Below are positions 35,794-46,260 of a DNA stretch of 64,000 nt, piece by piece. The notes under the pieces were generated by a model. The model was given only the letters and a program-made list of their open reading frames with translations, ran no database searches and had not been told where the DNA came from. How positions within the stretch are numbered: position 1 is the stretch's first letter; each line of letters begins with the position of its first letter. This DNA comes from Amylostereum areolatum (lineage: Eukaryota; Basidiomycota; Agaricomycetes; Russulales; Stereaceae). A program made the translations under genes and the position numbers. The DNA lies in contig SAXG01000035.1 in NCBI GenBank assembly GCA_012932865.1, positions 124,001-188,000 of the forward strand, in the 5' to 3' direction.

Positions 35794-36832
35794 CGCCCGC
35801 TTCGATGGGCCACAATACTTATATGAGTGATGGGCGTCTGTCGCATAGCTGGTTCGGGCGGTGTCCTTGGGCGAGTTCTTGATGTTCTGATGTTACTAGC
35901 CGTCGGAACGAGTGCGCGTTTGCAGTGTGGGGAGCCAGAAAGCTGGACATTGAGGCTGATAGGAAACTGGAGGAAACTGGAAATTCTTGGCGAACAATTG
36001 CCTTGTTGAACAAGACAACCAATGTTATGTACCAATCATTCAGGCTATGTAGGTTGATACTTACCGACATAAGTCATCGGAAATTTGGCGCCACTTGGAC
36101 TTGACTTGGACCCAGCCGCAACCCAGCCGCAACCGCGCCGATTCCGAATCCAAGGACAAAAATCCATCCCGCGTGATGCGTATTGAATATTGACCGGCAC
36201 AACAAACAGCCCTGTATAAGGCCCGACAGAGAAAGGGAAGAAATAGCCAGGAAATAGTTGCTCTGAAGAAACCCACCTATTCCCACCTGTTCTCGGACAG
36301 AAAGGGAAAATTCTTGGGACAGTTTGGCTATTTCCATATTATTTTGCTTTTTCCACTCGAAAGTGGGTAGAAGTTGATAAGCTTTCTCAGAACCACTATT
36401 TCCTCCCTTTTCCCGTTCCGCCGCCACCGGGGGCAGTGCACTACATAATGTCCAGATCGACAATGGGCGTTTCCTATATTCCTTACCAATGGCTATCGAC
36501 GTTCCCCATCTCTTCCAGGAGTTTCCGTCCCCTCCTAAAGCACGGCATAACGTCCACTTGGCCACTCACTGCTCTCTAGCAGCTCTTGAAACACATGAGG
36601 ATATAGTGAGTTCATTGACTTGCCTCTCCACACCGATATTCTCAATAGTCTTGTTGTCAGGTTTCACCGATTACACATGTCGTTGAACCCACCCATACCC
36701 CCGGGACTTCCCACTCTTCGAAGCCTTGCCTGCCCATCAATAAGCACGGACGAAATGACTATAGAGTGGCCTTGACACTAGCGGTAATTTGATCATCGCG
36801 TCGGGCCGTGAAAACTGACTGACAAGTATTAG
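35794..36832. other. intergenic between divergent metacaspase-like genes C and D
   Basis: Both promoters should lie here, together with any 5' exon of D (an ATG at 36678 opens a short MSLNPPIPPG frame that could be it, but no matching splice donor was resolved). A local tandem duplication (CCCAGCCGCAA twice) lies near 36,112-36,136. Confidence 0.4.
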
Positions 36833-38177
36833 GAGCCTGATAGGACACCGCGCGTTGAAGCCGATTGCCAACTATGGTACTGGAAGGATTGGCGCGAGAT
36901 GCTGTATAGAGAGTGCCAACGTCGTACCTCACTGGTCGCTCAAATTCTTGATATCGAAAGAAAAATGACGCAGTTGGAGACCGGGCGGCCGATTCATTCG
37001 GAAGGTGGCGACGCACACGATCCTGCTCAGCTTCCCGCAAACCGGATTTTGACGAACGTCGACCTCGATACCGAACTCCGCAGACTCCTGCAGGCAAGAC
37101 ACCGCTACCTCCAGGAAATTATCTCTCACCCTCACCCTCGCCCGGATTTTGTCCCTTCCCCTTTCAAATACAAACCGATTACCGCTCTGCCGGTGCGTGG
37201 ATCTCTCCTTCACGTTCGTCTTTCCCTCATTGGTTCTTAACCTGCAGGGATGCCCTTCCGGGGATCACTTCTGGGCTGTCATCGTAGGGATCGATCGATA
37301 CTCTCAGCCGGTGATGAATCTTCAAGGTTGTGTCACCGACGCACACCTCCTCCGCAGATACCTGGTCTCCGACCTTTCCGTCCCTACTTCCCATATCACA
37401 CTTCTCACCTCCAATAATTACCAAGGAATCCAAGCGGATGGTCTTCCAACTCGCGCAAGCATTCTCAACGCACTTTATTCTCTTCGCGATAACGCCGCCA
37501 TCCAATATGGCGACAACATGGTTTTCTACTTCTCTGGCCGCGGCTCGAGCTACAACCCTCGTGGATATTTCGAATCCGACGCCGCTGCCAAGATGGGTCC
37601 TATCGAGGCCCTTTGCCCTGCTGACCGAGGTGCGCACCTCGACATCAGCGATCGCGAGCTGAACGTTATCCTCGCCGAGCTACGCGACGAAAAGGGTCCA
37701 AATATTACTGTCATCCTCGACTGCTGCTTCTCGAACGAGACCACACACACAACTGGCGCTGTCGCACGATATGTACCGCCACTTCCCCACAGTCTTGGGA
37801 CCTTGCTCAGAACGGTAGATGAAGATACGCGGCGGCGTCGACCTCACGCGTCTGTGCTTTCGGAAGGATGGAGAGAGGACATGTCGTCCCATGTCGTGAT
37901 GGCCGCATGTCAAAGCTATGAACTCACACCCTCGGCGCAGATGCCGACCCAATCCAAGTATGGGGCGTTTACCACAGCGCTGGTGACTTCGTTGAGGTCT
38001 TCCGTTGGAAAGGATCCGACCACGACGTACCAGACGTTGATGCGCAGTGTGGTCGGGAAACTACAGAGGCAGACGGCGGTGGTGGCGGGGAGCAGAGTCC
38101 AGTCAAGACTTTGGTTTTGCGACAGCAGTTCATGCAAGCTTCCGGACGCGGTGTATACAGCGCGCAGACCGAGGTAA
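36833..38177 (+). CDS. metacaspase-like protein D, intact frame but catalytic His replaced by Arg
   Basis: Two exons are firm: 36833-37192 (after an AG acceptor) and 37248-38177, joined in frame over a 55-bp GT-AG intron; a further 5' exon is likely. The first exon carries QLWYWKDW and a charged helical module as in the sister genes. The C14 domain is complete (FWAVIVGIDRY to RLWFC) and the frame has no break over 310 codons. The motif that holds the catalytic His in A and C reads FYFSGRG (Arg codon 37539-37541), and the Cys site reads DCCFS (catalytic Cys 37725-37727) instead of DCCH. The open frame together with the lost His suggests a pseudo-protease that may regulate its active relatives; a young pseudogene is the alternative. 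Confidence 0.75.
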
Positions 38178-40243
38178 TGGACAAGGTAAAGCAAGCTCGG
38201 CCTAGTCTGCGTTCCATATCATTCAGAGCAGTGGCTACTGGTCCCGCGTAGTGACTGTAAATATACGATGGTGTCCACGTCCGACCGATTTGTTTTCACT
38301 TGAGGACGTCCTCCGCGTCCCTGTTCCTCGCCGCTCTCTCCTGGTTTCTTCATCTCTTTGTCTACAATTCGACGATTCGGTTCCTAGCAACGGCCATTTG
38401 CTGCTTCCGTGGTGGAAGGGGGCGTGAAGGCCGAACTAGAGGTGTGTGCGCGTTTACTTGAGATGCCCATCTTCGTTCCGGTGGGGAAACGCCGGAGCCT
38501 CCGAGTTTTGTTTTTGTTATGATCATATAGGATGTTGATCGAAGAGCTTCGCACTTTGGGTGTATAAGGAGTATAGAGCGTGAGACTCGAGACTCGGAGG
38601 AAAAATAGAGTAGTAGTACATGGGACTAACCGGGTCTGTAGGATGAGATAGGTTGGGAAGATAGAGTTTATCTGATAAACGCGCATCAAAATCGCTTCCC
38701 AGTGCTCCTGAGTCCTTGACCTGGGACCACCACCATCACTTCACCCACGTTCTTCTTGCCGACTCATTCTACATCTCTCTCCATCTCATGCGTGGTGCAC
38801 TACTAAAATAATCAGTAAATATCGTCCAACCGTCACGCCACACCTTTGCGACGAAGTTACGAACCGGAATACAGAACACATCTACGCTAGCAGTCGCAAA
38901 ACTTTCCAAAGCGACAGTGCAATTGGCCTCAACAGCCCTTCTCGCGATCATCATGGCCAGCTTCCTCGCGATCATCATGGCTAGCTAGTTTTCGACCCGC
39001 ATCACTTGAGATGTCACTTTGAATGGTGCGTATCGTTGCGTAGTCGTCTTATGGTTCACTGACGACCTCCTTTTTCAGTGGTTATTCACGCTATGACCCT
39101 CCTGACTATCACGAAGCGCTGCAATTAAGAAGCGGCTCGCACGATTGCCGAAGCTTGAGACACCCGACGGATTGATGTGCGTTTGCTATTCTCTTACCTC
39201 TTTCTCTCTGAATGAATTCGCCCATAGATATACGCGTACCTGTCTACTAACCAGTGAACAAGGAAGTTTCCCTGCGCACAGAGGAAGTTCACGTCGAAAA
39301 GAGGAGTTTGAAAGTGTCTGGAAAGGCTTTTATGGTTCGTCAATGTCTATCATGTCACCTTCACCTTCAACCGTCCCCGTCCCGTTTCCTTTCCTCTCAA
39401 TTTCCACAGCTTACTGATGTATTCTTCGATACAGTGCTCGGAGCGTCCGCACATCGTAGTACGTACAATCTCTAACGCGCTCAAAGACGTCGCGGATTCC
39501 GTTTCAAGCGGCAAGTCGTCGTGATTATGGAATCTCGAGCGTGGTCCCACGTCGTTAACGATAGCCTCCATACGACAGGATGCCCAAATGGAGCCCGTTG
39601 CCTCCCACAAAAGCGGGTCAATATGTACACATGCCGTTCGTGAAGACATGCATCCTCGACCGGGCGTGTGAGGTGGTTTCCTTTTCGTTCCCCACCCCCT
39701 TGTTGTCCTCACAATGGACGCCGTTCTTCCAGGTCATCGATGCGTTTAGGTCCTACCTCCCTTTCGATATAATCAAGAGCGTCGAAACCTCGTACCCCGA
39801 CTAAAGCCGCGTTATACCACTACTTACGAATGATTTTTCTCCATCGGCGAGATGATTATGCACAACGACGGTCCCTCCTCACTCAACTCTCAACATGGAC
39901 GGGTGTTCAGCTCGTACCCCCACCCTGAGAAGAGGGATACACCTACTATTCGCGCAAGGTTCCCCATGTAACCAACACTTTACTTTCCTGGGGCCAGGCT
40001 GAAGTCAACTGCAGCACAGGCCGTGACATGCACTGGATAGAATGCTTCATGGAACAACGTGCTAACGACGGGAGCAGTTGTCGAAGCATCGACGGACCTC
40101 CGTCCACAGAGTAGGCCTCTGTTGCGACTCACATCTCCCACGTTTATTCTGACCGAGGTCACAGTCTTCACAATGAATTCACTTTGAGCACTCCCATGAG
40201 AACATCTCGACATAAGGGCGGGTCCAGGAATATCTCCTCTTCG
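38178..40243. other. intergenic, no gene supported
   Basis: The part next to D (38,330-38,460) is related to the flank of B and contains GAGATGCCCATCTTCGT, matching the exon-6 start of the P450s (MEMPIF), possibly a tiny P450 relic. Short open frames at 39,145-39,800 have no recognisable domain. The upstream region of the intact P450 lies at the right end. Confidence 0.35.
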
Positions 40244-40250
40244 TATATAA
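40244..40250 (+). promoter_or_regulatory. TATA box of P450 gene 2
   Basis: TATATAA ends 56 bp before the ATG at 40306. The other P450 copies have a TATA box 54-58 bp before their ATG. Confidence 0.6.
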
Positions 40251-40305
40251 ACCACTCGCTTCGACAAGTCGGCACCGAAGCCCATCCCCCGACCCTGTTG
40301 GAAGG

Positions 40306-42315
40306 ATGGACAAAATAGAAGATATACCCGCGCAGGTTCATCTCGACAGATTTACTTATCCAGTTGCCGTCGTCCTCGTCGCAGTCTTTGCCGTCCATGT
40401 GATCCCCTGGCTTCTCGATCCGCGTGGCCTTCGCGCCTACCCAGGACCTTGGTTGGCCCAGTTCTCCGACGTCTGGCTAGCCTGGACTGTCTATCAAGGT
40501 CGTCGCTGTGAAATCGTGCACGACCTTCACAAAACACACGGTTCGTTTGACCGTTCGATCTCGCGCCACTGCCTAACCAGCCCGTTCTATAGGTCCGTTT
40601 GTGCGCCTGGCACCGAACCATATATCTGTCTCGGACCCCACCGCACTCGAAGTCGTCTACGCGCATGGCAACCGCGCCACCAAGGCGGATTTCTACGACG
40701 CCTTCGTCGCCCCGACCCATGGTCTGTTCTCGGTGCGCGATCGCGCCGCCCACGCCCGCAAGCGCAAGATTGTCTCGCATGTCTTCGCGCAGAAGACCGT
40801 GCTCGAATTCGAGCCGTTTTTGAAGGAAAACCTCACGACGCTCATTCGGCAGTGGGACCGGATGTGCGAGAAGGGAGCAAAAGGAGAGGCGGGCGAAGAA
40901 GGAGAGGGGTGGACGGGGCGTGGTGGACAAGTGTGGCTCAATTGCGTCGCCTGTGAGACTGCTTCGTTCCTCTTCAACATTCGGCGGGGTCCTCATGTAC
41001 GCGTTCAGGGTACGGCTTCCTTGCTTTCGACATCATCGGTAGGAGTACCTCCATAATTTATGGAGCTGGTATTGACATTGATTGCCCACCGACAGGCGAC
41101 CTCGCATTCGGTTCGCCCTTCGGCATGCTCGTCGCGGGCACGGACTCCATCCCCGTCGCGAAATCCTACAAAGCAGTCATGCAGACGTTCACACACGACG
41201 GCAAAGCGAGCGGCGCCTTCGATCCGGTTAACTTCGACCGTACGCCAGCCATCAAGGCCCTCCGCGACCTCGGCGCACACACGGCCACCGTGGGCAGCGC
41301 CCCCTCTTCCTGGCGTCCGCTCACGAAGTACATCCCGGAGATAAACAAGGGCGGACGAGCGCTCGAACGCTTTTCGGGCATCGTCGCCGCCGCGGTGGCC
41401 AAGCGGCTCTCTGCGCCGTCGTACCGCATGGACGTTCTGACGAAACTGTTGGACGCGAAGGACGACTCGGGGGCGCCACTGGGCCCGGAGGAGATCACGG
41501 CCGAAGCGTTGACGGTTCTCGTGGCCGGGAGCACGACGACGACCAAGTGAGCACCGTCGTTGTTCATCTGACGCCCTTCGCTCAATCGCTCGTGCATACA
41601 TCGTAGCAGTCTGATGGCCGTCACGTACTATCTCGCTGCCAACCCCCGGTGCCAGACGATCCTTCAACAAGAGCTTGACGAGGCACTGGCCCACGAGGAA
41701 GCGTCGGTGTGTCACTACGAGGCCGTGAAAAGCCTGCGCTACCTCGAGGCAGTCATCAACGAGAGCATGCGGCTTCAGTCGCTCCTGGGTCTGGGACTCC
41801 CGCGCGAAGTCCCCGAGGAAGGCATGGTTGTCCTAGGGAGATTCTTCCCCGAGGGCACCGTGCTCAGCGTCCCGTCGTACTCCCTGCACTACGACGCACG
41901 CGTGTGGGGCGAAGATGTCGCGGTGTTCAGGCCGGAGCGATGGTTTGCGGACCACGCCGCGCACGCGAAGGCGTTTTACCCGTTCTCGTACGGCCCTAGG
42001 TGCGTTCTGGCTGGAATGGGGGGAGCGCGTGCTCACGGGTGTTTCCTTCGGTTCGCGTTTATTACAGGGCGTGCGTGGGCAGGAACTTGGTGACGATGGA
42101 GATGCCCGTCTTCGTCGCGTCGCTGTTCCGGCGGTACGAGTTTGCGCTGGAGAACCCGGATGCGAAGGTGCGCCCGCCGGGCTCGGGTTCGCCGGCGCTC
42201 TGGGCTGACTTTGGGGCTCGTGGGTGGGTTTGTTTTTGCGCAGCTTGACATCGTTGAGGGCTTTGGGCGCGAGGTGGCGGAGTGCTACGTCGGGATGAGG
42301 AGACGGGGGCTCTAG
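40306..42315 (+). CDS. cytochrome P450, CYP53-like (benzoate 4-monooxygenase type), intact
   Basis: The seven exons are 40306-40540, 40593-40952, 41009-41038, 41096-41546, 41607-41999, 42068-42167 and 42244-42315, all GT-AG, joining to 546 aa. An N-terminal membrane anchor (about residues 18-36) places it on the ER. Next come a PGPWLAQF hinge, HGNRATKADFYDAF, the I-helix VAGSTTTTNS, the E-x-x-R motif NESMR, PERW, and the heme loop FSYGPRACVGRN, with the Cys ligand after an intron. Overall it resembles fungal CYP53 benzoate para-hydroxylases, which use NADPH-P450 reductase to hydroxylate benzoate-type aromatics. The acidic residue usual in the I-helix (AGxD/E-TT) is Thr here, which may alter proton delivery or substrate choice. 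The substrate is inferred from family only. Confidence 0.85.
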
Positions 42316-44413
42316 GTCGACCGCAAGAGTGGATAACTGAGCCATCCGGGGCCTTCGTTTCTTACCTTTGCATATCTAAGTCTAGTACCGTCAGCTTGCA
42401 TAAAAGGTCCGTGAAGCAGAGGACAGGTATCCCAGTCCATGATTAGTATACAATCTACTAAGTGCCGTACCGCCGTAAGTACAAGCGAGCTTTGCGCCGT
42501 TGCTCGTCGCGTTGTACGGTCCCCAGTGGCTCCAACTCAGTATTGTTCGTGCAAAATATGGCATTCGTTGAATGTTTCGTGGAATATCTTCACAATTTTG
42601 GCGGTACTATGCAGAGTACATTTACTCGAATGGTCGCGGGGCCGTGTTGGAAGTTGGTTGGAGGCTGTTGTCAGACGCGCCTCCGGGCGTCTAATGGGAC
42701 TTGCCGCTTTCTCTGCGACGACGATGTCCTCCACGCTCCCGCACGCACTCTTCGGGCCCTCGTCGACGTATCCCTCGTTCGCCTCGTGCGCCTGCACGGG
42801 TTGCTCTCCGGAAGGCCAACGCGATACGCCCTCCGTCGATCCTGGCTCACGATAACCCAGCGCCTTGACGAGACGCGTTTCACGGACACCTGGCCGTCCT
42901 TCTCCCGCCTCGCACGCCCCGGAACATACAAATCTTCCAAGTTGCCCTCCTGGCCCCACCGCCATACACTCATCGTGTCATTGGATGCTCTGCATCATCC
43001 CCTACGGTGTTTCTTTGTTCCGCGCACAAGGAGAGCGGCGATGCTGCGCGTCCATCGGAACGTGGGGGGACCATGACGTCGTTGCGCACTCCTCCTCTTT
43101 GTCGGGCTGGGTCTGCAGCCGAGAAGAGAAGGCATTTGTCTGCGAATTTGCTGGAGCCTCGAGGGAAAACATAAGTATATGCTCGGTGGAGGTGCGTTTT
43201 TTCACACTCCCGTGTGAGCTTGGGCTGGCATTGACGCGGCGCTGTTTTTTCTCGTCCAGTTCATATATCCTCGTATACATAGCGGGTCGTTCGAGCCCCT
43301 TTCTCGCGAACCCCAGAGGGGTGATCGCCTTCGTATTGGACCCATCATGGGGAGCCCAGTCCCTCAATATATGCGCCCCTTCTTTCGCCAACGACACTCC
43401 GCTTGCCGACCAGGTTCAATCCAAACGCACGACCTGCGCCCGCCCTCGACGCCCCGTGACGCGCTCGCGCCCTCGTCCACACTTCAAGGGTAGATGCGCG
43501 ATCGCGCAGACGATTATCGCTTTGTCCTCGTCGGCGCTCGCGGGTGGCTCCCTGTGGCTCCTCGGGCACGCCGTCGCCACGTTGTCTTCGCGCATGTGCG
43601 CCGCAAGATTCCAATCGATCCTGGACGCAACATCCTCAAGCCAAATTGCGATTCGGGCGTCGCGCTTTTCGGGGGCGCATACATCTACATCTGTGTACAC
43701 GGTGAGCGCGCTCGTCGTGCCCGGCGACGAGCTCGCGACTGACGAAGGGCGAGTCTAGACCGCGGGTGGGGCGGGGAACGTTAGGGAACGTTGTGATGGG
43801 ATGAGATCTTCCGTCGAGGAAGATCGCGGGGGTTGGCAGTTGGTCGCCTGTTTGGGGTTTTATCGTAGTCTTCATCGGGCCTCGAGCCCTCGCCATCGGC
43901 CGTCATCTGCCCAAATCAGGTCCGGTTTCAACTCGTTTTATATGTGCTCTCCCCTGCCTCTCCGCCGCGCCCTCCCCCCCTCCCCTGCCTCCCGCTCAGC
44001 TGTCCTCGACGTCGTCGCCCACATCCCCGAAGCGATCGCGGTCGTCGCCCGTCGCATCCTCGAGGCTGCCTGTTAACGGCCGCTTTCTGTCGCTAGTCGC
44101 TCGTGCCCTGACCAGAAGCCAACATTGGCAGAACGCGTCGGCGCGTCCTCGTAAGGTACGCTCGCGTCCTGCTCTTGTCCTCCGCCATTCTGACACTTTT
44201 GTATTTTCGCTCGCGCCCACTCCGCCATCATTCCGTCACGTAGCAACTTTCGTCCATTGTTCTCCTGCTTTGTTCCGATGCGAGGTCCCCAGACTGTAGT
44301 GCGCACCGCTTCCCTGCCCAAAAACATAAATACAACCCCACAACCTCGGACCCGTGCGTTCTCGTCCTTCTCTCCCCGCTCGTGTATCCGACGGATTGCG
44401 TGGGACTCAGGCA
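42316..44413. other. intergenic, no gene supported
   Basis: Open frames (for example 42865-43758 +) lack recognisable domains, are contradicted by frames on the other strand and show no exon structure. The right part is probably the promoter region of the DUF6699 gene that follows; an ACATAAATA box lies near 44,324. Confidence 0.4.
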
Positions 44414-46260
44414 TCATCCTCGACATATCTCATGCCCAGCCTCGGCCGCTTCCCCTCCATATTGCTCGGCGAGCTCTTTCCCCGTCGCTCCGAGCACGAC
44501 CACTCGCCCCACCACAGAACCGTCCAGCCCTCCCGATCCATCCTGCGGCGACGCCCTCCTCCGACTCCAGCCACCTCGTTTGTCCCCCTCCGACCACAAG
44601 CCCCACAAGCCTCGACCTCTCGCCACCGACGGTCCGGTACGTACCCGCACTCTTCGGCCTGATCCAGACGCCCATGTCTTCTCGCAGCAGAGAATCGCCC
44701 TCGGACTCGCGCAGCCGAGGCACCGCAACCACCCGCGGCAAGCGCGTTCGCGCGACCCAGCCTTCGCGTGACCAACCCCGATCCTGCTCGTCGACACCAC
44801 CCTCGCAACCAACGACATCGCTCCCGCGGACCCACACCTGATCGAGGAGGACCCATCGAACCCGTCATCCCCCCACCGATACGAGGAGACACCCCGCGAC
44901 CCGCGACCCCGCTGCCCCCTGCTCCGGCGATGGCCCAGGTTCACCAGCCGTGGCTGGTCGACCAAGTCACCGTGCCCTCCTGGACCCATATCCCGATGCC
45001 TGTCCCGACCATCTTCCACCCTCCTGCGCACCACCGCCGCGCGCCGCCACCCGCACCTGCACCCGCACCCGCGCCCGCGCCTGCACCTGCACCTGCACCA
45101 GGGTCGGCCCCTGCAACGTTCACACCAAACCCAAGGCAGACGCCGAGGAGGAGACGGTCCAGATTGCGACCCATGCCAACTCCGATGAGCCTCGCGGGCT
45201 CTGCTCCTCTTCCCGACGTGTCCAACGACCCCGCTTTCGCCTCAGCGCCGGCCGCTGCCGGCCCATGCGCCTCCTCCCGCCTTTCCGACGCCTATGACCA
45301 TCCACCATGGCATCGTCCCGGACCCCTTCGCTCCGCCGGGCACCTTCACCGTTGCCACGACCGTTCTGCCCGGCGTACCCTCCCTCGGCGCCACGCCCGT
45401 CTGGGGGTCCCCCTCCCGTCCTCTTCCCGACCCCGGCCTCGGCGCACCAGGCCCTCCCCGCCGCCCCGCCCTGGAACACACCCGCCGCGCCCGCCGGCGC
45501 CGCCCTGCACGCGCAAAGCTGGGTCCCGCACCCGGCACCGCACCCGCACATCCCCTCGCAGCACTTCTGGCGGCCGCCCATCACCCAGGTCTCGCCGTTC
45601 GCGCGCCCGAGCCCGCTCACGCCCACGCACGGGGCCGTGCTCATGGGCGGCTCGTACCCGATGCCCGGCACCGCGCCGGCGTCGTACCGGGTGTCGACGG
45701 CGGACTGGCCGCCCGCGCGCAGGGAGGTGCCGATCCACCTCGCGCCGTGGCTGGTGCCCAACCCGTCCGACCCGGACACGCCCTGCCTGAGCTGGGACGT
45801 GACGCACCCGCCCGCGTCCGCGCGGTTCGTCACCGAGCGGCGCGTGTCCGTCCCGCTGGGCGCGCGCGCGCGGGCGGCGGCGGCGGTGTTTCCGGGCGCG
45901 GAGCGGGTGGTGGTGGTGCCGACGGTGGGGCTGTGGGGCGCGATCGCGGTGGAGAGCGCCGGGGGCGCGGTCAGCGTCGGGGACGTGCTCGAGGCCGTGT
46001 ACGCGTTCTTTCAGAAGCCGCTGACGGGGTCGGAGTACCGGGCGATCGTCGGGCGGCGGGAGGGCGCGGAGGCGGAGCTGTTGGCGGCGTGCTGGGATCG
46101 GTGCAGGCGGGCGGGGGGCTTGCCCGCGGCGAGCGCGCGGCGGGGGTACAGGCGGGTGGACGTGCTCGGAGGGTCGACGGTGTGGTGGGGGATGTGGGTG
46201 ATCCTGGACGGGGCGAGCGGGACGTGGACGTTGCATCTGGGGCTGGTGCCGCGGCGGTAG
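44414..46260 (+). CDS. DUF6699-type protein with Pro/Ala-rich N-terminal region
   Basis: The firm part is 45307-46260: after proline-rich sequence comes a globular domain from APWLVPN through LSWDVTHPP, VGDVLEAVYAFFQ, PLTGSEYRAI and WWGMWVIL to TWTLHLGLVPRR. This fits the fungal DUF6699 family: W-D-V near the start, an L-x-A-x-Y/H-x-F-F helix, and a terminal Trp-rich strand. Upstream, 44768-45290 looks coding in a second frame (MAQVHQPW, then an Ala-Pro dipeptide run near 45,040-45,110) and about 45,270-45,430 in a third, so introns or indels must connect them; the true start is not resolved. The function of the domain is unknown. Two relatives lie at 50.8 and 53.8 kb. Confidence 0.65.

Noticed and set aside
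42865..43758. 297-codon plus-strand frame
   Set aside because: There is no domain, no intron support and irregular composition; probably chance.
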